The notes under the pieces were generated by a model. That model was not told where the DNA came from. It worked only from the letters and a program-made list of their open reading frames with translations, and made no database searches. 64,000 nucleotides of DNA from Toxotes chatareus (lineage: Eukaryota; Chordata; Actinopteri; Toxotidae), in contig JAFBJY010000423.1 in the NCBI GenBank assembly GCA_016801885.1, positions 62,001 to 126,000 of the forward strand, given 5' to 3'. Position 1 is the first letter of the stretch. Each line of letters starts with the position of its first letter. Shown in pieces: positions 24,263 to 36,115 of the stretch. A program made the translations under genes and the position numbers.

Positions 24263-25415
24263 GTGCAAAACAATCTTTTTAATGAATTTCACTCTGGTTT
24301 CCGAGCACATCACAGCACTGAGACAGCACTTGTAAAAGTCTTGAATGACATACATCTGAATAATGATGCATCCAAAGTCTCTGTCTTGGTATTACTGGAT
24401 CTTAGTGCTGCATTCGATACAGTTGATCACAATATACTGCTTGACAGTCTGGAAAACTGGGTAGGACTCACTGGCACAGTGTTGAGTTGGCTCAAATCTT
24501 ACTTACATGGTAGGGATTACTTGGTCTCAATAGGTAACTATGAGTCTGACCGAACTAAGATTACATACGGGGTTCCTCAGGGGTCCATTCTTGGACTACT
24601 TCTGTTCAATATCTACATGCTGCCCCTAGCTCAGATCATCGAACATCACAATATCTCTTACCACACCTATGCAGACGACACACAACTTTATATTTCAGTG
24701 TCACCCACACGACTACAGTCCCCTACATTCACTAAGCAAGTGTATTCAGCAAATCAATGAGTGGATGTGCCAGAATTTTTTCCATCTCAATGCAGATAAG
24801 ACAGAATTGATTGTTTTTGGCTCCATAAATGAAAGGTCCAAAATCAGTGCTCACCTTGACTCCATGTCAGTGAAGGTTACAAATCAAGCCAGAAATCTCG
24901 GTGTAATCCTTGACTCAGACCTGAATTTCACCAACCATATAAAAGCTATCACCAAGTCTGCCTATTACCACCTGAAAAACATTGCTAGGATCAAGGGTTT
25001 ACTATCCAAACAAGACACAGAAAAACTTATCCACGCATTCATTTTCAGTAGGCTAGATTATTGTAATAGCACCCTAACAGGTCTAAACAAACGATCTATC
25101 AGACAGTTGCAACTGGTCCAAAATGCTGCTGCCAGAGCCCTGACTAACACCAGAAAAATGGACCACATTACACCTGTCCTCAAATCACTGCACTGGCTTC
25201 CTATGAGTCAAAGAATACAGTTTAAAGTTATACTCTTGGTCTACAAAGCGCTGAATGGTCTTGGACCAAAATATCTCATGGACTTACTGGTTCCTTATGA
25301 AGCATCCAGACCCCTTAGATCATCAGGGACAGGCCTACTGTCAGGACTAAACAAAGTGAAGCAGGATTCAGTTATTCTGCCCCTCACTTGTGGAATAAAC
25401 TTCCAGAATACCTGA
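24263..25415 (+). CDS. LINE reverse transcriptase, two overlapping frames
   Basis: The first frame (24263-24760) holds NLFNEFHSGFRAHHSTETAL, LLDLSAAFDTVDHNILL, YGVPQGSILG and the catalytic YADDTQLY. A frameshift near 24715 moves the text into the second frame (24669-25415), with INEWMCQNFFHLNADKTELI, FSRLDYCN and RKMDHITPVLKSLHWLP. The frame breaks again near 25345-25400 before the stop. SGFR-HSTETAL with AAFDTVDH is typical of L2/CR1-group elements. Not functional as it stands. Confidence 0.8.
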
Positions 25416-25692
25416 GGTCAGCCCAAACACTCAGTTTATTTAAGTCAGGCCTGAAAACACACTTGTTTACTGAAGCATTCTTTTAAATTGTCTAAACTGC
25501 ACTCTTCTTATTTATTTTACTGTTTTCTATTTTTTCTGCTCCAATGTTTTAATATATTTCTTTTATTCTATTATTTATGATTTTAATGTTATATGATTTG
25601 CTTTTATTCTATGATTTTAATGTAATCTGTAAAGCACTATGAATTACCTTGTGTACGAATGGTGCTATATAAATAAACCTTGCCTTGCCTTG

Positions 25693-26272
25693 AATGTCGA
25701 GGCCTTCCTCCTTTTTAGTATATTGATTATAATAAAGTACATTTTAACTATTTCATTCAGTTACCAGTATTCTTTTCACCTTTTCTTCCTTCTTTTCAGC
25801 AGTTCCCATCAGTTCCAGTCCTTGCTTGTTTTTTTGCGAATATTTAATACATTTATACATCTTTTAACTCACGTCTCAGCCTCAGTAATGTACCTGCATG
25901 TCTTGTACTTTTACTAAGTGTTTATGCTAGGAATTTCCTGGGGTGCAAGTCCCCAGATGGCGTTGTTGTTTTCAATCCTCCCCTTAGTGTCCCTAGCCAC
26001 ACTTCAGAAATCAGAACCAGTGATTTGCAGGCTGCAGTCAGACTGATCTCAGAGCTGTGACAAAGATCAAACTCATCAATTCTTTAGTGTTGAAATGAGA
26101 GAACAAAGTTTCAGATCAGATTTGATGCTACGACACTTTGATGAATGAGGACCATTGTGTCAACACATCTTGTGAGGCTGTCAGCTGTAATCCAGCTCTG
26201 CTTCCTGATACAATCTGTGTTTAGGACAATACTGATGAAAGCAGCATGGACTGACTCCAACCCCCTACTGAC
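25693..26272. other. Intron/intergenic stretch
   Basis: No coding content recognised between the L2 tail and the last LRR exon. A terminal NLR exon could be expected here but was not seen. Confidence 0.4.
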
Positions 26273-26425
26273 CTCAGGGTCTCCACAAGTTCAGACAGAT
26301 CCTTCAGGTCTGAATCCTGCAACTTGTTTATCCACAGCTCCAGGTGTCTCAGATGGGAGGGGTTGGACTTCAGAGCTGAGGCCAGAGAAGCACAGCTGAG
26401 CTCTGACAAACTGCAGGAACCCAAT
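26273..26425 (-). CDS. LRR exon 8 of the minus-strand NLR (diverged, shortened)
   Basis: 153 bp, phase 2 on both sides, acceptor TTTATTCAG and donor GTCAGT. Starts LGSCSLSELSCASLASALKS like the others, but the second half reads LKDLSELVETLR instead of VKLLCGFLESPHCRLETLR, seven codons shorter. It is the most diverged unit, as expected for the end of an array. Confidence 0.8.
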
Positions 26426-26839
26426 CTGAATAAAGAATAAATCATGTGGATAAAAATCATTTCTAATCCAATCAGATATGTCCTAATCAATGAGCGTTCA
26501 CTAACATAAGTAGAGGGACATTGTCCTTCTCTTATTGTGGATCATCATAATGTCAGCTTTCTTCACACATCATCCAAGTGTTACCACAACATTCATACAA
26601 CTGACAGCGACAAATACGAGTGTGAGTTCTGAAGGTTTCACTGAAGTCAACAAACATTATTCATGACAACTGACTGAAATGAGGTGAAACTGAAGAGATA
26701 ATTCTTAGTCTGAGAAAAGAAAAAGTCACAATATGGAACAACAACTATTTCAAATTCTAATTCATTCATTCAAGATGAATGGATTCAAGTTCTGGATTAA
26801 AGATATAAGATCTACAACAGTAACAGACAGTGAACTGAC

Positions 26840-27013
26840 CTCAGAGTTTCCAGTCTACAGTGTGGACTCTCCAGAAAACCACACAGCAGCTTCACTCCTG
26901 AATCCTGCAGCTTGTTGTAGCTCAGGTCCAGGTCTCTCAGATGGGAGGGGTTGGACTTCAGAGCTGAGGCCAGAGAAGCACAGCTGATCTCTGACAACCA
27001 GCAGGACCTCAAT
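26840..27013 (-). CDS. LRR exon 7 of the minus-strand NLR
   Basis: 174 bp, phase 2-2, encoding about two ribonuclease-inhibitor-type leucine-rich repeats (LRDLDLSYNKLQDSGVKLLC, then RLETLR). The start is LRSCWLSEISCAS. It is open through both splice sites and only 414 bp from exon 8. Confidence 0.85.
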
Positions 27014-27530
27014 CTGAATAAAGAATAAATAATAAATCATGTGGATAAAAATCATTTCTAATCCAATCAGATATGTCCTAATTAATGAGCTTTCACTAAC
27101 ATGAGTAGAGGGACTTTGTCCTTCTCTTATTGTGGATCATCATAATGTCAGCCTTCTACACACATCATCCAAATGTCACCACAACATTCATACAACTATT
27201 CATATCAACACAGATTCATAACATGCTGCTGAGCTCAGTCAAGTCTGTAATCAGAAGATAAAGATCAAATCAGACATGTTGGACTAAAAACTGACTTTGA
27301 TTCATTACTGAAATGGATCAAACTTCAAATGTTCAGTCCTGATTCAGGAAAATTGTCTTGCTTGGTCCTGGTCTCTATCCTGCAGATCAGCTCAGGAAAT
27401 CCACAACTAAACATATATTCAACTGAACAACAACTATTTGATCCCAAATTACAGATGGATTTAATGGAAAACTTTGGAAAATGCTCAGCAGTAAAGTCAC
27501 ATACATACAATTTAACTCTACTACTACTAG

Positions 27531-27559
27531 TAATAATTATAATAATAATAATAATAATG
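27531..27559. repeat. (TAA)n microsatellite in an LRR unit
   Basis: AATAATAAT tract at the same relative position as those at 30.1, 36.1 and 37.6 kb, downstream of GCTCAGCAGTAAAGTCACA in each unit copy. Confidence 0.85.
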
Positions 27560-27699
27560 CATTTTATTTGTTGGTGTCTTTCCAAACACCCAGCAACACT
27601 TTACAATAACAGTGTGGTCCTTTAAGTCTTTGCTCCTTAACACATTTAACAAGTCAATTCAACTCAATGAGAAAAGACCACAATTTACACACTTTACAC

Positions 27700-28070
27700 A
27701 TTAAAGAACAAAATACACACCAAGGTAAGTCCATGAGGTGGGGGAAAATACACACAGGAACAGGAGCTAAGAAGGGGAAGACACGGACTCAGGTACATGC
27801 TCAAGCATGGAAACAGACAAACCCACCAGAACACAAGGAAATAAGACTTAAATACACAAGGTAATGGGCAAAAGGTGAAACCAATTGGGACGGGGCAGAC
27901 AATGACAAATGGAGGGAAACAAGACAGGAAGTAAAACAAGACAAGATACATAAGGGCTATGATTTTAAAATTAAACAGGAACTATGAACAAAACTTAAAC
28001 TAAACAAGAGTCTGAAAGTCCAAAACATAACCAAAAGGGTTCAGGAAACAGCGTCCTTATAGGCTAGTCC
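27700..28070 (-). mobile_element. Gypsy-type LTR relic
   Basis: Read on the minus strand it has the same general plan as the LTR at 45.8-46.3 kb: pyrimidine-rich start with TTTACTTCCTGTC, a TGTATTTAAGTC TATA-like box near 27855 and an open 3' end. Boundaries and target duplication were not found, so it is probably truncated. Confidence 0.4.
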
Positions 28071-28075
28071 TAACA

Positions 28076-29260
28076 CTTTTATTGGTTTATAAAGCTCTTA
28101 ATGGTCTCTGTCCAACCGTTTATTAGATTTGCTTTTAACCTATGAGCCCTCTAGAATCCTCTGGTCTTCTGGTAGTGGCCTTTTAATTAAACCTAAAGTC
28201 AGAACAAAAATCTATGGAGAAGCCTCATTTTATTACTATGGTCCAAGTCTCTGGAACAGCCTCCCTGAAGACCTGAGGGCAGCAGAGAACTCTGATACTT
28301 TTAGAAGCAAACTCAAGACCTACCTCTTTAATCTGGCTTTTAATTGAAGTTTATTTATTTATTTATTTGTCTGATTATCCACACATTTTAGTCTGTTTTA
28401 TTACTCTTTTTTTATTTATTTATTTATTTATTTATTGTTTGTTTGTTTGTTTGTTTGCTTGTGTGTTTGTTTGTTTTCCGGGATTTCAGTATTTACTCCG
28501 TCAAATTTTCTCTTTTAACATTTTACTGATCATTTTTCAAACTTCACTTTGATTTATTTTAAATTATTCACTTAATTCTATTATCATTTTGATTATTCCT
28601 GTTTATGTATTTTATATTATTTTGCTATTTTGATTATTTATCCTGCCTCCAGTGTTTTCTGTTTCCTCAGTTCCTCAGATTCCTGATTTTATTGGAAACT
28701 TTACTTATCATTTACACTGTGGTTATTGATGGATTTTGGGTGTGTGTCTGTGTGGGGTGGAGGGACTAACACTGTGTACAGCACTGTTACGTGCCTGGAT
28801 GGCCTGTGTATTTTTTTTCTCTCTCTTTCTCCTCCCCTGCCCTGCTTCACAGTGCTCCAGGTGCAGATTCAAGTGATCTGGCCTGACCAATCAGCACGCG
28901 AGACCAGCTGATAAAAGGAGGGCACAGCAATGGCTCTCTCTCTCTCTTTAGTTTGTCTCCTTTTTCTTAGGTAGTCAGTAATCTAGGCCTGGTTTTATTG
29001 TAACTGTTTTGGTTTTGTTTGGCACAACCTCTGGTCCACATCTCCCCCACCTTTTCTGTTTTGTTTCATTTAAAAACTCTATGTTTTGAATAAACTGACC
29101 GTAATGATGCCACCTATACTGACTCTCACTCAGTTCTTTGGTTGCTTGTGCTACATACTTGAAACCCCTAGCTTCCACCAACTAAGGTTGTAACAAGCAC
29201 TTTGTGCTATGATGTATTTGTATGAAAAGTGCTATAAAAATGACATCTGATTGATTGAAC
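28076..29260 (+). mobile_element. L2-type LINE 3' fragment, split by a solo LTR
   Basis: The RT C-terminal tail is open at 28129-28347 (LLTYEPSRILWSSGSGLL, YGPSLWNSLPEDLRAAE, LKTYLFNLAFN stop). It is followed by an AT-rich 3' UTR with TTTA and TTTG runs. The 3' end AGTGCTATAAAAATGACATC plus TGATTGATTG lies after the LTR insertion at 28785-29195. Confidence 0.75.
28785..29195 (+). mobile_element. Solo LTR, 411 bp, 5-bp target duplication
   Basis: Starts TGTTACGTG and ends GGTTGTAACA, so the ends form the usual TG...CA inverted pair (TGTTAC/GTAACA). It is flanked by AGCAC at 28780-28784 and 29196-29200. It holds a TATA-like GATAAAAGGAGG near 28910 and the polyadenylation signal GAATAAACTGACC near 29090. 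Removing it joins TGTACAGCAC to TTTGTGCTATG, a natural LINE 3' end, which confirms the boundaries. Confidence 0.9.
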
Positions 29261-29412
29261 TGACTGAAATGCAGTGAAAGTGAAGAAATAATTCTTAGTC
29301 TGAGAGAAGAAAAAGTCAACAACTATTTCAAATCTCATTCATTCATTCAAGGTGAATGGGTTCAAGTTGTGGATGAAGATAAATCTACAACAGTAACAGA
29401 CAGTGGACTGAC

Positions 29413-29586
29413 CCCAGAGTCTCCAGTCTACAGTGTGGACTCTCCAGAAAACCACACAGCAGCTTTACTCCTGAATCCTGCAGGTTGTTTCCCCACATCT
29501 CTAGGTGTCTCAGATGGGAGGGGTTGGACTTCAGAGCTGAGGCCAGAGAAGCACAGCTGATCTCTGACAAACTGCAGGACCTCAAT
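29413..29586 (-). CDS. LRR exon 6 of the minus-strand NLR
   Basis: 174 bp, phase 2-2. Starts LRSCSLSEISCAS and contains LRHLEMWGNNLQDSGVKLLC. The acceptor is standard. The donor context is CTGGG|GTCAGT where the other units have CTGAG|GTCAGT, a G in place of A next to the splice site that also changes the last codon and could weaken use of this donor. Confidence 0.8.
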
Positions 29587-30093
29587 CTGAATAAAGAATA
29601 AATCATGTGGATAAAAATCATTTCTAATCCAATCAGATATGTCCTAATCAATGAGCTTTCACTAACATGAGTAGAGGGACTTTGTCCTTCTCTTATTGTG
29701 GATCATCATAATGTCAGCCTTCTACACACATCATCCAAATGTCACCACAACATTCATACAACTATTCATGCCAACACAGATTCATAACATGCTGCTGAGC
29801 TCAGTCAAGTCTGGAATTAGAAGATAAAGATCAAATCAGACATGTTGGACTAAAACTGACTTTGATTCACCACTGAAATGGATCAAACTTCAAATGTTCA
29901 GTCCTGATCCAGGAAAAATGTCTTGCTTGGTCCTGGTCTCTATCCTGCAGATCAGCTCAGGAAATCCACAACTAAACACATATTCAACTGAACAACAACT
30001 ATTTGATCCCAAATTACAGATGGATTTAATGGAAAACTTTGGAAAATGCTCAGCAGTAAAGTCACATACATACAATTTAATACTACTACTACT

Positions 30094-30126
30094 ACAACTA
30101 ATAATAATAATAATAATAATGAATAA
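30094..30126. repeat. (TAA)n microsatellite in an LRR unit
   Basis: TACTACTACTAC followed by AATAATAAT at the conserved unit position; composition differs from the other units. Confidence 0.85.
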
Positions 30127-30319
30127 TGCATTTTATTTGTTGGTGTCTTTCCAAACACCCAGCTACACTTTACAATACAACAAGATTCACAGTTAATGGA
30201 CTAAAACATGTCAAACCAACAGTGTGGTTCTTTAAGTCTTTGCTCCTTAACACATTTAACAAGTCAATTCAACTCAATGAGAAAAGACCACAATTTACAC
30301 ACTTGTGTTAAAGATCAAA

Positions 30320-30341
30320 ACACACACACACACACACACAC
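30320..30341. repeat. (CA)11 microsatellite in an LRR unit
   Basis: About eleven CA units; the same position carries CA tracts of other lengths at 34968-34990 and 36451-36481. Confidence 0.9.
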
Positions 30342-30797
30342 TGAAGAACTGACATTAGTCCTGACACTTCATTGAAAAGAACTTCAAAGGAAAGAAGAGT
30401 TTTTCTTCAGCAAGTATTTTTCAATTGATTTGTACAAATATTAGTTCTGATCTTCTGTATATTGTTGTGATAAAAATGGACTTTGAACAACTCACACTGG
30501 ACATTTTCTACACTTCATTTAGAAAACATTAGTCTGCTGACTGTGACAAATACCAGTGTGTGAGTTCTGAAGGTTTCATTGAAGTCAACAGACATTATTC
30601 ATGACAACTGACTGAAATGAAGTGAAACTGAAGGAATAATTCTTAGTCTGAGATAAGAAAAAGTCACAATATGGAACAACAACTATTTCAGATCTCATTC
30701 ATTCATTCATTCATTCAAGATGAATGGAATCAAGTTCTGGATGAAGATAAACCAGGTTCAGTTGTGGATTAAAGATCTAAGATCTACAACAGTAACA

Positions 30798-31663
30798 TGT
30801 CGCATGGGTAAAGTAAGATTTTATTGTGTGTGTTTTAACTCCCAGTGTGTTTTTAATTTATATTCTTTGATTTTAGTGTGTGGTGTGTTTTATTGCATGT
30901 ATTGCACACTGGGAGTATATTGTGATTTTATTCTGAAAAGCCCATGCGGATGTCACTCCCCGACGGTGTAATCACCTGCACCTGTGGAGCTTGAGATTGG
31001 CGAGGACAGATAAGTTTGGCAGGAAACCGGAAGACAGGACGCGAAGAACACCGACGAGGCGGAGGAGACACACGGGACAGGCCGCAGGATCACGCCGGAG
31101 CTGCCACTGACGAATTGGTTGCAGGCTCCATGAAGAAGCGGGCAGAGTGTTACTCTGCCCATCGGTGTGAGTAGCGATCTGTGGCGAAGCGTAACCTGTA
31201 GCGATACCTGTATGTGTTTAAAAGTGCAGTGACTGCTGTCCCGCTCTCCGGTTGGTTCGAGGAAGACAAGGGCGCGGTGCAGCGGCGTGGTGGGATCGTG
31301 GTACCGAACGGGGCGACGCTTCTGCGGCGACCGAGCCTTTTCGCCAGCTCCCGAGTGTGTGCGACAAATCCGGCCTCCACAGATAAGACTCTGGATTGCT
31401 CCATTGGACTCTCCCCCCCATTCAGTTTTAGCCTCTCTCCTTTTAAAATACCTTTTTTACTAACCCCGGTCTTATAGTCTTTTTAGCTTTTATTTGTGTT
31501 CTTATATTTTATCTTATTTTATAATAAACACTCGTGTTCCTGTTAAGATCTGTGGGTTTTCTTGGTTTTAGCAACTGCTCTCTCGCCTGATTTTTTTAAA
31601 CTACATGCATTTTTAATATACTTTTATTAAATACGGCAGGACACTTACCATAACTCATCCACA
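30798..31663 (+). mobile_element. Solo-LTR-like insertion, 866 bp, 4-bp target duplication
   Basis: Interrupts the unit sequence ACAGTAACAGACAGTGAACT seen intact in the other LRR units. The insert starts TGTCGCATGG and ends CTCATCCACA (TG...CA), flanked by AACA at 30794-30797 and 31664-31667. It is more GC-rich than its surroundings in the middle and has AATAAACACTCG near 31523 as a polyadenylation-type signal. No coding domain is visible. It inserted only about 15 bases from the donor of LRR exon 5, on the intron side. Confidence 0.75.
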
Positions 31664-31681
31664 AACAGACAGTGAACTGAC

Positions 31682-31858
31682 CTCAGAGTCTCCAGTCTAC
31701 AGTGTGGACTCTCCAGAGAACCACACAGCAGCTTCACTCCTGAATCCTGCAGCTTGTTGTTGTCACTCAGGTCCAGGTGTTTCAGATGGGAGGGGTTGGA
31801 CTTCAGAGCTGAGGCCAGAGAAGCACAGCTGATCTCTGACAAACTGCAGGAACTCAAT
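31682..31858 (-). CDS. LRR exon 5 of the minus-strand NLR
   Basis: 177 bp, phase 2-2. Starts LSSCSLSEISCAS; the first repeat has the extra Asn codon (LDLSDNNKLQDSGVKLLC) shared with exons 4, 3 and 1. The donor GTCAGTTC is retained although the LTR insertion lies just beyond it. Confidence 0.85.
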
Positions 31859-32209
31859 CTGAATAAAGAATAAATCATGTGGATAAAAATCATTTCTAAT
31901 CCAATCAGATATGTCCTAATCAATGAGCTTTCACTAACATGAGTAGAGGGACTTTGTCCTTCTGTTATTGTGGATCATCATAATGTCACCCTTTTACATA
32001 CGTCATCCAAATGTCACCACAACATTGATACAACTATTCATGTCAACACAGATTCATAACATGCTTCTGAGCTCAGTCAAGTCTGGAATTAGAAGATAAA
32101 GATCAAATCAGACATGTTGGACTAAAAACTGACTTTGATTCACCACTGAAATGGATCAAACTTCGAATGTTTAGTCCTGATCCAGGAAAAATGTCTCGCT
32201 TGGTGATCA

Positions 32210-34190
32210 CATGACCCAAATAGAAAATAAAGCTAGAAATAATTTACATTTGATAAGTACAATAATTATTTTTAAGTTTCTTACTCAATTAGCAACAAAT
32301 TATTATGAGTGTAATGCATGTAAAAAAGTAACAGTGAATTAATTCTTTCAGCTTCCAAAGCAGGAAGGAGAAAATAAGTAAACTTCTTATAGGCTCAGTG
32401 TGACTGAGATGTTCATTTCTAATTATATGAAATCTTTAAGTGTGTGGACAGTTTTTCTAACAGACATCAGAGGGTTTAGTTTTAATCAACAATTCTCATC
32501 ACAAAGTCTCCTCATGTTATTCTGAGCTGCAGTGATGCAATAATAAGAGTAAAAGCATCAACAGGAATTCTGTCAGATTAAAGAATCTTTGTTCACTTCA
32601 GATCAAACTAGAATATTTATTATGTAGTTATTTAGTGATAAACTCTCCTACTGTTTGTTTTAAAACCAGAGTGAACACATGGAAAACCTCCAACAGAAAA
32701 ATGTAAACATTTTTATGCCATTTGGGATCCTGTAGGAATGATGATACAATTTTTTCCAGTAATCTCATTGGTCAGGTTTTGTTGACAGGTTTTGATCTGA
32801 CCCTCTGAAGTTTACCTGCTCCAGAGCAGGTTAGCTGTGCAGCATAAGTTACCATGGAGATGTAACCCGTTCACAAGTGAACCACCTTGGTAATTCTGAA
32901 AACCCAGAGTTAAACCTGAAGTTACCGGGCTAATCCCAAATCCTGATTCACAGTACAGGTCTCTGATCAGCTCAGGAAATCTAGAACTAAACCCATGTTA
33001 AAGTGAAGAGAAAGTATTTTAATCCCAAAGATGCTGATTTAATAAAGTTTGTACTTAGATGATAAAAATCAACTCCGATGAGGACGAATAAAATCCTCTT
33101 CATTGTTGAAGTTTTTACATGACCTTCTGCTTTATGAACTTTGTAGCTGAATAGGTTTTTGTAATTAAATGTGAGGATTGAGTTAGGCTTAGAGGCCTGA
33201 CTGGGTTAGTTTGTATGGGTAGGAATAGATATACCTGTCTTTAAAAGCTCTTTCCCTGTGTTCTATAGCAATGTGTGTTTCCATCTGCCAGGAAGACTGA
33301 GGGTTGCACCTTGTTGAGTCTTATCCACTGAACCAGACAGAGCCAGGGGATTCTGTAGTAGCCCCCCACATGTCCTTAAGCATGAAACTTATTTAAAGGC
33401 AGTGTAGTGGGGCTGTATCCCCTAAAGTATTAATACACATTTTAATAGTTGTTGTCGCCTCTTTCAGGCCCAGATCCAGACTGCTGCTTTGCCTGAGCTC
33501 TTCTTTTATTGGCTGGTTTATTTACTTCACATGTTGTTTTTACAGGGACTGATGTAATGATTCTGCTGCACTGACATTAGTTCCCGTGAACTCATTATTC
33601 AGTTTTTATCTGTCCATATAAGTCCTTTCTTGTTCATTTTATGTGAACCAGCTGATTCTAATTGTTTTTATTTTTAGGTAGAGGTCCAGCCTGTGGGGAG
33701 CAGTTTGCAGAGTACACACTCTGCATGCTGTGTGGTAATATAAATGGTGGCAGTCACATAGTCGTGTCTTGAATTTTCTCATGTGCAGTGCAGTGTTTGT
33801 AGACTTGCAGTATTTGTAGTATCTTCTAGTGGGACCAGCACCAGGTGAGCACATGGTGTGAGTATAAGCAGGTTGTGATAGAATCTCCCCACAGTGAGGA
33901 CTCTACCCTTGTTTTAAACTTTTATTGTTGTATTCAGTTGGTGCTATCTAAGTTATTTCAATATTGTAGAATAAATATTTTATTCTTTCAGGCCTGTTAG
34001 TTCTCAACACTTCCTGTCTTAATTATCTAGGTTTAAATAAACTGAATATTTGTTTGAATGCATGTCTACCACTCTTCCTTTTTGAACTGTTTAATTATGT
34101 ATCACAACTCAGTATCAGTAAGTTATATTACTTTGAGGTTTATAATTTTAACTCCTCAGACCTCTCTACACTCTGTTGGGTCACATAAAG
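32210..34190. other. Unit-free intron stretch, no gene recognised
   Basis: About 2 kb of sequence not found in the other LRR units, lying between units 4 and 5 counted from the array's left (3') end. Short ORFs only. A GTTACCATGG / GTTACCGGGC patch near 32850-32930 hints at an old mobile element, but no ends could be set. Confidence 0.4.
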
Positions 34191-34254
34191 TGAAATGAAG
34201 TGAAACTGAAGGAATAATTCTTAGTCTGAGATAAGAAAAAGTCACAATATGGAA

Positions 34255-34615
34255 TGTTGCGGTCCTGTGCGTTGGGCTTTCAGGGAGTTGTGTTGCTTCT
34301 GTTCTCCTTTGCTTTGTGTGTGCAGGTGATTGCTGGGCGGAGCTGATCTTGCACTCATGCAGCACACCTGACCTGGCAAGTTGGAGAAGGTTTATATGGG
34401 CCCAGCAGGCTCGCCTCGCTCTCTCTCCTCCTGGCTGTCTTAGACAGCAGTTAGGCTCCTTTTTGTTTGCTACAGCCATGACTGGGCATCTGCCCTGGAC
34501 ATGGCTGGCCTGCTAACTGTTGGTGTTTGGCTACCTATTCTTCCTTAATAAAAATGGTAAAATGGTTGAGATTATGTGTGGCCTCTCCACTTTGTCACTT
34601 TTGACAGTTGTGACA
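34255..34615 (+). mobile_element. Solo LTR, 361 bp, 4-bp target duplication
   Basis: Starts TGTTGCGGTC, ends CAGTTGTGACA, flanked by GGAA at 34251-34254 and 34616-34619. The undisrupted site CACAATATGGAACAACAACT is present in neighbouring units (30.7, 35.3, 36.8, 37.9 kb), so the insertion site is proven by paralogous comparison. It carries GTTTATATGGGC as a TATA-like box and AATAAAAATGG near 34547. Confidence 0.9.
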
Positions 34616-34742
34616 GGAAAAACAACTATTTCAAATCTCATTCATTCATTAAAGATGAATGGATTCAAATTGTGGATGAAGATAAACCAGGTTCAGTTGT
34701 GGATTAAAGATATAAGATCTACAACAGTAACAGTGAACTGAC

Positions 34743-34919
34743 CTCAGAGTCTCCAGTCTACAGTGTGGACTCTCCAGAAAACCACACAGCAGCTTCACTC
34801 CTGAATCCTGCAGCTTGTTATTATCACTCAGGTCCAGGTCTCTCAGATGGGAGGGGTTGGACTTCAGAGCTGAGGCCAGAGAAGCACAGCTGATCTCTGA
34901 CAACCTGCAGGAACTCAAT
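34743..34919 (-). CDS. LRR exon 4 of the minus-strand NLR
   Basis: 177 bp, phase 2-2. Starts LSSCRLSEISCAS and has LRDLDLSDNNKLQDSGVKLL. Its upstream intron is shortened: after CATGTGGATAAAAATGAT the text jumps directly to the CA microsatellite, a loss of roughly 0.8-1 kb compared with other units. Confidence 0.85.
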
Positions 34920-34967
34920 CTGAAATAAATAAATAAATAAATCATGTGGATAAAAATGATATATGAT

Positions 34968-34990
34968 CACACACACACACACACACACAC
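34968..34990. repeat. (CA)n microsatellite in an LRR unit
   Basis: About eleven CA units at the deletion junction of this unit. Confidence 0.9.
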
Positions 34991-35442
34991 TGTACAACTG
35001 ACATTAGTCCTGACACCAATGAAATGAACTTCAAAGGAAAGAATAGTTTTTTCTTGAGCAAAGGTTTTTCAATTGATTTGTACAAATATTAGTTCTGAGA
35101 TTGTTGTGATAAAAATGGACTTTGAACAACTCACACTGGACATTTTCTACACTTCATTTAGAAAACATTAGTCTGCTGACTGTGACAAATACCAGTGTGT
35201 GAGTTCTGAAGGTTTCATTGAAGTCAACAGACATTATTCATGACAACTGACTGAAATGAAGTGAAGCTGAAGGAATAATTCTTAGTCTGAGATAAGAAAA
35301 AGTCACAATACGGAACAACAACTATTTCATATCTCATTCATTCATTCTAGATGAATAGATTCAAGTTGTGGATGAAGATAAACCAGGTTCAGTTGTGGAT
35401 TAAAGATATAAGATCTACAACAGTAACAGACAGTGAACTGAC

Positions 35443-35619
35443 CTCAGAGTCTCCAGTCTACAGTGTGGACTCTCCAGAGAACCACACAGCAGCTTCACTC
35501 CTGAATCCTGCAGCTTGTTGTTGTAGCTCAGGTCCAGATGTCTCAGATGGGAGGGGTTGGACTTCAGAGCTGAGGCCAGAGAAGCACAGCTGATCTCTGA
35601 CAACCTGCAGGAACTCAAT
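35443..35619 (-). CDS. LRR exon 3 of the minus-strand NLR
   Basis: 177 bp, phase 2-2. Starts LSSCRLSEISCAS, like exon 4, and reads LRHLDLSYNNKLQDSGVKLL. The shared R in place of S pairs it with exon 4 as a recent local duplicate. Confidence 0.85.
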
Positions 35620-36115
35620 CTGAATAAAGAATAAATAATAAATCATGTGGATAAAAATCATTTCTAATCCAATCAGATATGTCCTAATCAATGAGCTTTC
35701 ACTAACATGAGTAGAGGGACTTTGTCCTTCTCTTATTGTGGATCATCATAATGTCAGCCTTCTACACACATCATCCAAATGTCACCACAACATTCATACA
35801 ACTATTCATGTCAACACAGATTCATAACATGCTGCTGAGCTCAGTCAAGTCTGTAATCAGAAGATAAAGATCAAATCAGACATGTCGGACTAAAAACTGA
35901 CTTTGATTCACCACTGAAATGGATCAAAGTTCAAATGTTCAGTCCTGATCCAGGAAAAATGTCTTGCTTGGTCCTGGTCTCTATCCTGCAGATCAGCTCA
36001 GGAAATCCACAACTAAACACATGTTCAACTGAACAACAACTATTTGATCCCAAATTACAGATGGATTTAATGGAAAACTTTGGAAAATGCTAAGCAGCAA
36101 AGTCATATACATACA

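Larger units (their letters stand above)
22294..25692 (+). mobile_element. L2-type LINE, nearly full length
   Basis: A possible ORF1 remnant (22294-22656, Pro/His-rich) is followed by an endonuclease ORF (22909-23547), a degenerate middle and RT ORFs (24263-25415). The 3' end is GGTGCTATATAAATAAACC and a short (CCTTG)n tail. It has several frameshifts and stops. It inserted between the last LRR exon (26.3 kb) and the B30.2 remnant (21.4 kb) of the minus-strand NLR, in the opposite orientation. Confidence 0.85.
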
